The notes below the pieces were generated by a model that was not told where the DNA came from, searched no databases, and worked only from the letters and a program-made list of their open reading frames with translations. From assembly GCA_050946255.1 (NCBI GenBank), contig JBMNUL010000002.1, positions 1 to 50,896 of the forward strand: DNA of 50,896 nucleotides. Direction: 5' to 3'. A program made the translations under genes and the position numbers. Of the stretch, positions 1 to 7,971 are shown piece after piece (position 1 is the stretch's first letter; the number at the start of each line of letters is the position of its first letter). This stretch comes from JBMNUL01 sp050946255. GTDB taxonomy: Bacteria > Actinomycetota > Coriobacteriia > Coriobacteriales > CADBOM01.

Positions 1-902
1 ACCTCGAGAACCAACCTTGCGAGAAGACCTCTCGTCTTCGCATCGTCACCGCCGGGAGTGCTCCAATTCACGATGCCGAAGTTGCCGTCCCCGCGATCGT
101 GCAGGCAGTTCCAGTCTATGATTTCCGCCTGCGACTCGCTTTGGTCCTCGACTATCATGTAGGCCATCAGCCTACCACTCACTCCCCCGGGTCCAGCCTC
201 TCTTATCGTCAGATAGCGAAACTTCCTCTTCGGGAACCTCTCGTGAAACCCATCTACCTTCCACTCGTAGTAGGCCTTCGTGCGAATCGGGAAAATCTTG
301 TCAGAGCGATTGTTTATGAGGACGAAGTCGTCTTCGGAAAAAGGACAGGTCTTGGAAGTGGAGAAATCCAGGTCTTTGGTCCATTTGGCGAGAGACTCTA
401 GCTCCTGTCTCTTGGTCTTCGCGAAGAGCCCCTTGAGGCCTCCGGGCTTCGAGTCGATTTCCTCGCGCAAGAGCTTCCCATTCATGAACCTTCCCAGAGA
501 TTTATCTCCGAGCTTCACGACAATGGGAAACGATTTGTTGTTGGGATTCCCAAATCGAATCGAGATACCCTGCTTTGGGAACATCTTGTTGCTGTCGTAG
601 AAGTTGCGGAGGAACGGGAAACCCCTGCTGTCCTCGGCGCTGGCACAGTCAACAGCGGTAACGGCCATCACATCCCTGCCCAGGTAGTTCATGAGCATGC
701 CCATGTTCCACTGCATCGAGACCAGCCTATCGTCTTCATAATAGGGAGTCACCGGAACATCAAGCAGGTTGGGGTTGGCAAAATGCTTGTACTTGAAGGC
801 CTCAAGGCTCATGTTCTTCTTGAAAATCTCGTTGAACAGCGCAATGGACTCTTCTAGCAGCTTTTCATCCACGCTGCATTTTTCATCTGATGGAGAATTC
901 AT
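1..902 (-). CDS. GNAT-like protein, 3' end beyond the window
   Basis: The minus-strand frame stays open from an ATG at 902 to the window edge, giving about 300 residues without a stop, so the C-terminus is missing. I prefer the ATG at 902 because AAAGGA sits five bases upstream; an in-frame ATG at 908 has no room for a ribosome site. The N-terminus is acidic (PMNSPSDEKCSVDEKLL) and the rest is rich in aromatic and basic residues (MQWNMGMLMNYLGRDVMAV; RLMAYMIVEDQ). The spacing looks like a GNAT-type acyltransferase of the kind found in surface-polysaccharide clusters. That is inference, since no decisive acetyl-CoA loop is visible. The gene starts 47 bases after the PIG-L deacetylase stop, so the two are probably one operon acting on the same glycan. 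Confidence 0.6.
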   Translation of the reverse strand, partial: MNSPSDEKCSVDEKLLEESIALFNEIFKKNMSLEAFKYKHFANPNLLDVPVTPYYEDDRLVSMQWNMGMLMNYLGRDVMAVTAVDCASAEDSRGFPFLRNFYDSNKMFPKQGISIRFGNPNNKSFPIVVKLGDKSLGRFMNGKLLREEIDSKPGGLKGLFAKTKRQELESLAKWTKDLDFSTSKTCPFSEDDFVLINNRSDKIFPIRTKAYYEWKVDGFHERFPKRKFRYLTIREAGPGGVSGRLMAYMIVEDQSESQAEIIDWNCLHDRGDGNFGIVNWSTPGGDDAKTRGLLARLVLE

Positions 903-948
903 TGGCATCCTTTCCGTGCCTTTACATCAATACGGCCTTGAGCTCGCC

Positions 949-1974
949 CTATTCTGCGGAAACCGGGCAGGGTTTGCCATTGACAATTCGAACTCTATGA
1001 GCATGGGAGATGGGACTTTCAACGAGATAGTCTATCTCTTTTGTTACCGAATGGTAACCGATTGCGAAGCGCTTGTTGGATGGGTCCCATGTCTTGTACG
1101 AATCGAAGGCGCCCAGAAGGTTGGACTTGAGATCGTCCTGAATGCGTTCCTCGGCTAGCTTGATCCCTGGGTTGTTGGCCTTGAACTCATCGACCATGTA
1201 AACCTCTACGAACATGAGGAGGTTTGGGATCTCCTGCCCCTCTTCCACACCTTCGGACATGAGGTCCACGACAGCACGTCCGAGAGCGGAGTGGTCCACA
1301 TGCTGCTTGCTCCCGGAGAACGGAGACGGGGCGCAAATCGTGGCATCGGGGAAAATTTCGATGTAGTGCCTGGCAATCTGCCTGGCCTCTTCCTCGGTAA
1401 GAGAACTGTCCACCGCACGCCTCGGATAGAAGTGGATGCAAGACGGGCGGTACCCAAGAGCTTGGCAACTGCCTTGAAATTCCACATCCCGGCAATCTAT
1501 GAACTCGTCTATTGAAAGCTGGTATTGGTGAAGTCCTTCGTGCTTGGGACATTCCTTTCCATTCCCAAGGACCTTTCGGGTCCTAGAGCGCGAGCCGTCC
1601 ACGCAAATTGCAATGTGGACATCCTCTCCCCTGGCGTTCTTGATGCATGCATCAACCCCGAAGCAGAGAAGCTCGTCATCTTGATGGGGGCAAAGGTAGA
1701 CAGTCTTCTTCCTCGCTTGAATCTTGGCCATCTCAGCATCGAATTCAGGATCTTTTGGCGCGCGGTTCGCGTTTGGCTTCCGGCTGTCGAATTTGACCTC
1801 TCGAGAATCGGACTCGGGTTTTGATTTCCCCTCCACTGCAGAGGCGTCATTGGAAACCTTGTTTCTCCTAAAGATGCTCAAGGGAAATTCCGTCCTTTCG
1901 AGTTCGAGAACTGGATGCGCTTGGCTCCGATGGTAATCTCCATCGTACAAGTCAATAAAAAAGACGCCAACCAC
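949..1974 (-). CDS. PIG-L family deacetylase
   Basis: The metal-binding signature PHQDDE lies near residue 97. Around residues 220-230 comes SGSKQHVDHSALG, matching the second conserved His region (HxxH-like) of the PIG-L/LmbE zinc-dependent N-acetylglucosamine deacetylases. These enzymes remove acetyl groups from GlcNAc-type sugars in glycolipids, thiols or surface glycans; the substrate here is unknown. The first 90 residues are polar and charged and are not part of the fold. The GTG start at 1974 has only a weak ribosome site. An alternative is a TTG at 1881, preceded by AAAGGA at 11 bases, which would remove 31 residues. The gene is followed at 47 bases by the GNAT-like gene and is divergent from the tRNA-ligase gene. 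Confidence 0.8.
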   Translation of the reverse strand: MVGVFFIDLYDGDYHRSQAHPVLELERTEFPLSIFRRNKVSNDASAVEGKSKPESDSREVKFDSRKPNANRAPKDPEFDAEMAKIQARKKTVYLCPHQDDELLCFGVDACIKNARGEDVHIAICVDGSRSRTRKVLGNGKECPKHEGLHQYQLSIDEFIDCRDVEFQGSCQALGYRPSCIHFYPRRAVDSSLTEEEARQIARHYIEIFPDATICAPSPFSGSKQHVDHSALGRAVVDLMSEGVEEGQEIPNLLMFVEVYMVDEFKANNPGIKLAEERIQDDLKSNLLGAFDSYKTWDPSNKRFAIGYHSVTKEIDYLVESPISHAHRVRIVNGKPCPVSAE

Positions 1975-2017
1975 CTATACGCAGCTGGTGCCGCAGATTC
2001 CCATGCGATTGTAGCAC

Positions 2018-2050
2018 TAGCACATGTGCTATTGTTTTGGGTGCACATGT
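2018..2050. promoter_or_regulatory. operator-like palindrome between divergent genes
   Basis: TAGCACATGTGCTA (2018-2031) is a perfect 14-bp palindrome. CACATGT recurs at 2044-2050, 23 bp (about two helical turns) downstream. It lies in the 132-bp gap between the PIG-L gene (minus) and the MetRS-like gene (plus). This layout is typical of a dimeric repressor site, but no regulator is encoded nearby, so binding is inferred. Confidence 0.35.
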
Positions 2051-2106
2051 AGGCTAGCGTAGGTGCATCATCCAATGGATGCGTGCTGCAAGGAAAGTGA
2101 TACGTC

Positions 2107-4134
2107 GTGACATCCGAATACACGAAACAAGACTCCGGAAACAGGCCTGTTTTCCCAAAGCGAGCCGTCGTGACATCTGGCATGCCCTATGGGAACAAGG
2201 GGCTGCACTTCGGCCATATTGGAGGGGTCTTCGTTCCCGCAGATATGTACGCTCGTTTCCTCCGCAACCGCATCGGTGCAGACAACGTGCTCTTCGTGTG
2301 CGGGACGGACTGCTACGGGTCTCCAATCATCGAAGGCCATCGCAAGGCGGTAGAGTCCGGTGAGTTCAGTGGAACGATCGAAGAATACGTCGAGCGCAAC
2401 CACAAATGGCAGAAGGAAACGCTCGACGCATATGACATCTCTCTAGATATATATGAGGGGTCGGGGCTCGGATATGCGAAGGAGCCGCACAAGAAGATCA
2501 CCGACTACTTCTTCAGGACCCTCTACGAAAACGGGTTCCTCGACAAGCTCTCGACCGCGCAGTTCTACGACACCGAAGCACAGACCTTCCTGAATGGGCG
2601 TCAGGTCATCGGGCGATGCCCAGTGCAGGGCTGCAAGTCCGAGAAAGCATATGCAGACGAGTGCGATCTGGGGCATCAGTTCAACCCAGAGGAGCTGATT
2701 GCACCCAAGTCGTCGATCACGGGCACCGTCCCCGAGCTCAGACCTGTCGAGAACTGGTATTTCCGCCTTCCAGCTTTTGGAGACATCATCCGAGAGCATG
2801 TGGAAAACCAGCGCTCCGACGGCAAGGTGAGACCGTTTCTGATCTCGGCCATAGAGGAATTCCTGGAGCCCCCGATCATCTACATACAGACGAAGTTCTA
2901 CGACGACTACCTTTCCGTCAAGGACTCGCTGCCCAAACATGTCTACCGCGAACCCGAGAAGGGCAAGACCTCGTTTGAGATCGAGTTCGAGCGAATAGAG
3001 GACCGCGACGTTGCACGTGGGGTTCTGAAGAACGGCGGCGTGAGATTCCGCACCGGCAAGACCCTCGTGCCGTTCCGCCTCACTGGAAACATCGACTGGG
3101 GAGTCCCCGCGCCAAAGCTGGAAGACGAAGACGACCTCACCGTCTGGTGCTGGCCGGAATCGCTGTGGGCTCCAATCTCGTTCACATCCGCTGCGCTTCA
3201 GCGACGCGGCGGAGGTCCAGAGGATTGGCGCGATTGGTGGTGCTCCGATGATTCCGCGGTATACCAATTCATCGGCGAGGACAACATCTACTTCTACGGA
3301 GTAGCGCAGACCGGGCTCTGGTCGGCCATGCAGGGCAAGAACCCGAAGGCGGAGGGCACTGGAGACCAGCTTCGCCAGACCGACCTCATCGCCAACCACC
3401 ACCTGCTATTCCTCAACACCAAGGCGTCTTCTTCCGGGAAGGTCAAGCCCCCGATGGCCGCAGACCTCCTCGACAACTACAATTCCGACCAGCTCAGAGC
3501 GCATTTCCTGGCCCTGGGCCTGGACTTGAAGTCCGTCAGCTTCCAGCCCAAGCCCTACGACCCAAATGCAAACGAGAAGGCCCCCGACCCAGTGCTGAAG
3601 GAATCTGCGCTGCTCACGAACATCTTCAACAGGCTCGCACGCTCCTGCTTCTACACATCGCAGAAGATAAACGATGGAAAGATGCCCTTGGGCCAGCCCG
3701 ACCCCGAGACAATCGCCGACGCACGAAGCACGATCTTGGAGTACGAGAAGATCATGGCCAACTGTGAACTGCACTCGGTGATGGCGATCATGGACACGTA
3801 CCTGAGAAACGCCAACAAGTACTGGTCCGACCGCTCCAGGAAAGTCGAGACGGAGGAAGACCGCGCGGATCAGCTCGACCTCTTGGTGAACGTGTTCTAC
3901 ATGTTGAAGGTCGCAACGATTCTCATGGAGCCTGTTGCGCCACATGGAACTCATAAAATCATCGAGTACCTGAACCTTGACTGCCCTGACGAGGAGTTCC
4001 TAAGCTGGGACCACATCTTCGATGGGTTCGAGCCTCTTCTATCTGAGAGTGACATTGCGGCCGGGTCGCATCAGCTCAAGGAGCTCCCACCGAGGACGGA
4101 CTTCTTCGAGAAACATCCGTCCCAGTTCAAATAA
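2107..4134 (+). CDS. metG: methionyl-tRNA synthetase-like class I ligase
   Basis: A 675-residue class I aminoacyl-tRNA synthetase of the MetRS type. Visible motifs are a HIGH-type HFGH at residues 34-37 after PYGNKGL, a zinc-finger-like insert with CPVQGC and ECDLGH near residues 170-195, RPVENWYFRLPAF, and NIDWGVPAP, which is characteristic of MetRS. FIGEDNIYFYG precedes the second signature. The KMSKS loop, however, reads KASSS near residue 438, so the central Met and the second Lys are lost. The C-terminal 170 residues look like the helical anticodon-binding domain, and there is no EMAP-like extension. The GTG start at 2107 has AAGGAAAG about ten bases upstream. It should charge tRNA-Met in the cytoplasm if active. 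The degenerate loop leaves open a paralogue with another role. Confidence 0.75.
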   Translation: MTSEYTKQDSGNRPVFPKRAVVTSGMPYGNKGLHFGHIGGVFVPADMYARFLRNRIGADNVLFVCGTDCYGSPIIEGHRKAVESGEFSGTIEEYVERNHKWQKETLDAYDISLDIYEGSGLGYAKEPHKKITDYFFRTLYENGFLDKLSTAQFYDTEAQTFLNGRQVIGRCPVQGCKSEKAYADECDLGHQFNPEELIAPKSSITGTVPELRPVENWYFRLPAFGDIIREHVENQRSDGKVRPFLISAIEEFLEPPIIYIQTKFYDDYLSVKDSLPKHVYREPEKGKTSFEIEFERIEDRDVARGVLKNGGVRFRTGKTLVPFRLTGNIDWGVPAPKLEDEDDLTVWCWPESLWAPISFTSAALQRRGGGPEDWRDWWCSDDSAVYQFIGEDNIYFYGVAQTGLWSAMQGKNPKAEGTGDQLRQTDLIANHHLLFLNTKASSSGKVKPPMAADLLDNYNSDQLRAHFLALGLDLKSVSFQPKPYDPNANEKAPDPVLKESALLTNIFNRLARSCFYTSQKINDGKMPLGQPDPETIADARSTILEYEKIMANCELHSVMAIMDTYLRNANKYWSDRSRKVETEEDRADQLDLLVNVFYMLKVATILMEPVAPHGTHKIIEYLNLDCPDEEFLSWDHIFDGFEPLLSESDIAAGSHQLKELPPRTDFFEKHPSQFK

Positions 4135-4258
4135 GCAAGGCGGAAAATCTCAAGCTAGTGTCATTTGGAGAGAGCAGAGATCTCTTGCCGATCTGGGCGA
4201 ATCCCGAACCCGAGCAGGAGGACTCGAATCGAAGGCTTCGGCAGCAAGGCGGGCCTTG

Positions 4259-6601
4259 TTATGGCTCGTCTAGGTCGACCCCCGTATCTGGAAAGTCGGA
4301 GTCCTCGGAGTCGCTGCCGTTTTGCTCGATCTTTGGGATCTTCACGTATCCAGCACGGTTGAGCTGTTCCTCGTCGAGAGTCCCCTCTGCGACGGCCTTG
4401 TTGAATTCCGCCTGCTCGGCCTGGTGCTGCGGGTCGAAGTCGACCACCATCCCGGCGTTCACTGGTCGCTGCTGCAAAGGCTGGGCACTGGCATTCGCCT
4501 GGCCCTGAACATGTGCCCCGCCAGCAGGTGCGGCACCTGAAATCCCAGCGCTGGCCATGTACTGCTCGGCTGCATTGGGGGTCCTGTTGAACTGCGCCCT
4601 GATGGCGATGTACTCGCTGACGAGCAATACCAGGAGAATCGACATCAAGATCAGGTAGCCGATGACGGCGCCGGGGAGTCCGGTGAAGTTGATCAGCAGC
4701 GTTGGCACGAACAGCGAGAACCCGAATGTTATCAGGTAGAGCTTCATGACGTCGCGCTGACGGCGCAGTACCGTGATCACCTGATATAGGAAATCGATTG
4801 CGGCGGTAACCCCTCCAGCTGCCATCATCACGTACATCAGGCTCCTGAACTGTTCGAAGTCAACGCCGTACAGGAACGTCATAATCGGGATTCCAATCCA
4901 ACCCATGAGTATCATGACGACCGCCGTGATCGCTATGATGATCCCCATCATTGCGATAATCACCTTGTCGAACTTCTTGTGCATGGACGGGTCGGCCCAA
5001 ACGTTGGCGAGCTTGACGAGCAGCGGCTTGTAAACCAGCTGGCCAACTATGAGGATGAGCTGGGCTGGGAAATAGATGGCATTGAAGTACAGCTGGTTGT
5101 CGTAGCTCAGCACACCCTCCATCACGAACTTCGGCATCGCGTCGATGAAGGCGTACATGAACAGCGCGATGAAGAGCGGGAAGCACTGCTTGAACAGCTT
5201 GCCGATGCTGCCGAAGCTCCAATCGCGGGACTTCGGAGACTCGAGCAAGGTGAGCGGGAGCGTGAGGACCAGGAACACCGCAAAGGATGCGATTGCCATT
5301 CCGATGGATGCAATACCGGCATCTTTGGAGATGAGCAGCACTATCGTGAAGACGATCAGCGCGAACAGGGACCTCACGCCAATGGAAATTCCACCCAGGT
5401 ACATCTTGTCGACCTGCTGCAGCCTGCCCTCGTATACATCTGAGAGCGCATCCACCATCTTGTAGAGGTAGACACCGATGCTGATCGTGAGCATCTCCCC
5501 GGTATATCCCCTGATAGAGCAGTAGAACAGTCCCACGAGCACCATGAGGGCGCACGTGACGATGCGGTTGATCAGGTAGTCGGTGAACGTGTGCTGCTCG
5601 TCGATGTCGGAGACCTGATAGGTTCGAACGCCGTAGTTGCCCAAGATCATCAGCAAGCTGCCGGTGACAAATGCCAGAGAGAACATTCCGGCGACTTCGG
5701 TACCGGAAATCTGGGTGATGACTATCGTGAGAATCGGGAAGAGCATTGCCCAGCAAGCTTGCCCCACCGTGTTCCAAACGTAATCTCGGGAGGTCTTGTG
5801 AGAGCCGTATTCCTCTTCCTGTCCGGCTAAAGACCCTTCTGCAGCGGCACCGAGAAGCCTGCTCCAATAATGGCTGATCATCCTTGTGAAGGCGCTCTGC
5901 TTGTGCTCCTTCTGGTTCTTGTCCTTGCGAGAGCGTGAGCGGCGTGGTCTTTCCTCGGAGCCATCCTCGCCCCTCATCTCAGAGGCATCGTACTCGGCCT
6001 GGCTAGAGTTTCTGGACGACCTCCTCCTTTTTGAGGAGTCCCCTCTATCAGACTTGGATTTCCTGGTGGACGACCTGTCCAAGCGAGAAGAACCTCCTCG
6101 CCTGCTCGTATCGAGATCATCTGCAGCAGCACTGCTTCTTCGAGAACTGGAACTTCTCGGACCACCATTTGCACCCGCGCTGCCCGAGCCGCCATAGTTG
6201 TAGCTGCCGCGCCCATCCGCCCCGCTGTATCTGGTAGTTGAAGAACTGGAGCTGCGAGAAGCGCTGGAGTTCCTGGAAGCCGAACTGCGGGGAGCCGAAT
6301 TGTTGGAGCTGCGGGAAGAGCTGGAGTTCCTGGAAGCCGAACTTCGGGGAGCCGAATTGTTGGCGCTGCGGGAAGCGCTGGAACTTCTGGAGGATGTGCT
6401 GCTGGAACCGCGCGAAGCCGAACCTCCAGAACTCCTGGAAGCCGAAGACTTTTCGGACCTGCTGCGCTTGGCCCTTGGCATCCGGGCATCAGCACTGGAA
6501 CGGGCAGAATAACGACTCGCACGGCCCGTGTTCTTGGCGGATCCGCCGCTTTGCCTGTTGTCGTGATATTCCCGTGAACTGTTTCCGGTGGTTCGCGCCA
6601 C
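4259..6601 (-). CDS. MOP/MATE-type polysaccharide flippase with Arg/Ser-rich tail
   Basis: A 780-residue protein with three parts. Residues 1-245 are a low-complexity tail made almost entirely of Ser, Arg, Ala, Asn and Lys, with SR/RS dipeptides and no hydrophobic segment. Residues about 270-680 hold some 12-14 hydrophobic helices (for example AMLFPILTIVITQISG and SLLMILGNYGVRTYQ) in the pattern of Wzx/MurJ-like oligosaccharide flippases. Residues 690-780 are an Ala/Gln-rich and then acidic tail ending SDSEDSDFPDTGVDLDEP. Flippases of this fold move lipid-linked glycans across the membrane; the substrate is not predictable. The GTG start at 6601 follows AAAGGG by about 11 bases. The basic N-tail and acidic C-tail should both be cytoplasmic. 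The gene is convergent with the MetRS-like gene. Confidence 0.75.
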   Translation of the reverse strand: MARTTGNSSREYHDNRQSGGSAKNTGRASRYSARSSADARMPRAKRSRSEKSSASRSSGGSASRGSSSTSSRSSSASRSANNSAPRSSASRNSSSSRSSNNSAPRSSASRNSSASRSSSSSTTRYSGADGRGSYNYGGSGSAGANGGPRSSSSRRSSAAADDLDTSRRGGSSRLDRSSTRKSKSDRGDSSKRRRSSRNSSQAEYDASEMRGEDGSEERPRRSRSRKDKNQKEHKQSAFTRMISHYWSRLLGAAAEGSLAGQEEEYGSHKTSRDYVWNTVGQACWAMLFPILTIVITQISGTEVAGMFSLAFVTGSLLMILGNYGVRTYQVSDIDEQHTFTDYLINRIVTCALMVLVGLFYCSIRGYTGEMLTISIGVYLYKMVDALSDVYEGRLQQVDKMYLGGISIGVRSLFALIVFTIVLLISKDAGIASIGMAIASFAVFLVLTLPLTLLESPKSRDWSFGSIGKLFKQCFPLFIALFMYAFIDAMPKFVMEGVLSYDNQLYFNAIYFPAQLILIVGQLVYKPLLVKLANVWADPSMHKKFDKVIIAMMGIIIAITAVVMILMGWIGIPIMTFLYGVDFEQFRSLMYVMMAAGGVTAAIDFLYQVITVLRRQRDVMKLYLITFGFSLFVPTLLINFTGLPGAVIGYLILMSILLVLLVSEYIAIRAQFNRTPNAAEQYMASAGISGAAPAGGAHVQGQANASAQPLQQRPVNAGMVVDFDPQHQAEQAEFNKAVAEGTLDEEQLNRAGYVKIPKIEQNGSDSEDSDFPDTGVDLDEP
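6251..6385 (-). repeat. 57-bp in-frame tandem repeat in the RS-rich tail
   Basis: Two nearly identical 57-bp units (6251-6307 and 6308-6364) are followed by a partial third. They differ at only a few positions and each encodes a 19-residue unit around NNSAPRSSASR. The high identity suggests recent duplication, so the tail length may vary between strains. Confidence 0.8.
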
Positions 6602-6855
6602 TTGATTCGTTTCCCTTTCCAGTTGATAGCGCTACTATTTCGAAAATTATATGCCAGAGAACTGGGACCGCCCTCCCATCGCGCGTGAACAAACTTATGC
6701 GTTTGGTGAGCGTTTACACACCTGCAAACTCTACGCACCGATTACATGAAAACTGCACCTCGGCGACTCGAACCACATGAAAGTCCAAGCACCAAGGTGC
6801 AGCTATCTCACATGAGTCCCGGCTTCAGGACATCCAAAAGCACGGTCTGCAGAGG

Positions 6856-7815
6856 CTACTCCGCCGAGGGAATATTGTCGAGGGAGAATTCCTCCGTGCC
6901 GTTGAAGACATCGAGGGCCTCCTGGGCATCATAATCGGCAAGGGTGATCGCGCTGATGGCCTTCGTTAGGCGCACAGCCTCGTCGAGCGAGCGCTGATGG
7001 ATGTTGCGGCCGGTAGCGTTGCCCGAAGCTCCACCAATATGAATCTGGTCGTAGAGCTGGGTGAGGAAGGTCTCTGGGTCGACAGTCGATCCGCCGGCGC
7101 ACACGAGCTTGGTCCTTCCAGCTGCCGTAGAGGCGAGCTTGAGCAGCTCTGCAGAGGTTGCATCGTCGGTTGGATGAGGCGGATTGACCTTCACGAAGTC
7201 CGCGCCCAGGCAAAGCGCCACACCAGCAGCGCCGGCAATGAGCTGAGCATCCTTCTCGTCCGGAACGGCCTTGCCGCGTGGATAGATCCACAGCACGGCG
7301 ATAAGCCCGTTGGCATGTGCCTCTGCGATGAGCTCTCCCGCCTCGGCCATCATCGAGGACTCGTACTCTGAACCCAGGTATATCGTATAGCCAATTCCGA
7401 CGATGTTGATGCCGGCATCGATCATGTCTAGAACGGCCTCAAGTGAATGGAGCTGGGGCGAATAGGGATCGTCCTGGTCCTTCTTCACGAGGTTGGTCTT
7501 GGAGTTCATCTTCACGAGGTAGTTGATTTCGGGATAATCCTCGGCATACCTTGCGACTATCCCTCGCTGAGTTGCGAGCACGCCTATGCAACCCTGGCTC
7601 CCGATCTTGAGAAGATGCTCTGGATCGGCATCCGACGGGTCGATTCCCTCACCATAGAAGTCCTTGTTGAGGTGCTCGATCTTCTGATCGCAGGCAAAAA
7701 GCATCAGACGGCCGGTGCCACGGGTCGCGGCCATGTAGTTGTCGACATAGGTGTCCTTTGCCTCTGGCATGACATCAACGGGAATGAGCACATCATCGCG
7801 TGTAATGCTTGGCAT
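6856..7815 (-). CDS. fbaB: class I fructose-bisphosphate aldolase, archaeal/DhnA type
   Basis: A 319-residue TIM-barrel aldolase. LMLFACDQKIEHLN near the N-terminus is the family's signature strand. DFVKVNPPHP near residue 200 carries the predicted Schiff-base lysine. VCAGGS and GGASGNATGRNIHQR supply the phosphate-binding loops. It should interconvert fructose-1,6-bisphosphate with dihydroxyacetone phosphate and glyceraldehyde-3-phosphate without a metal. DhnA-type relatives also include sugar-phosphate aldolases of aromatic amino acid or autoinducer pathways, so the exact substrate is not certain. I chose the ATG at 7815 because AGGAGGAA lies six bases upstream; a longer frame adds 12 residues without a ribosome site. 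It lies 156 bases after nadE and may have its own promoter. Confidence 0.82.
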   Translation of the reverse strand: MPSITRDDVLIPVDVMPEAKDTYVDNYMAATRGTGRLMLFACDQKIEHLNKDFYGEGIDPSDADPEHLLKIGSQGCIGVLATQRGIVARYAEDYPEINYLVKMNSKTNLVKKDQDDPYSPQLHSLEAVLDMIDAGINIVGIGYTIYLGSEYESSMMAEAGELIAEAHANGLIAVLWIYPRGKAVPDEKDAQLIAGAAGVALCLGADFVKVNPPHPTDDATSAELLKLASTAAGRTKLVCAGGSTVDPETFLTQLYDQIHIGGASGNATGRNIHQRSLDEAVRLTKAISAITLADYDAQEALDVFNGTEEFSLDNIPSAE

Positions 7816-7971
7816 GGTATTTCCTCCTGAAACAATCCGCCCCATCGCCATTGCGACGGAGCATCGACTATATCTCCACGGGGTGCAGGAGCGCGCTCCG
7901 GGGGTTGCATTGACATTTAAAAGGGTACCTTATTTTCAAAGGCGTTTCGACACAAATCTGACTATCAGCAC

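Noticed and set aside
99..600. Short plus-strand frames at the left edge
   Set aside because: They are antisense to the partial GNAT-like gene, whose frame is open for 300 codons and has a proper ribosome site.
5974..6780. Overlapping frames with Leu/Glu-rich or Arg/Pro-rich sequence around the RS tail
   Set aside because: Low-complexity repeats open all frames. The flippase frame continues into a real membrane domain, the others do not.
6753..6802. CTGCACCT/AGGTGCAG arms with GGTTCGAGTC-like sequence, resembling a tRNA
   Set aside because: Only about 50 bases separate the arms, the T-stem does not pair and no anticodon arm exists. At most a chance inverted repeat.
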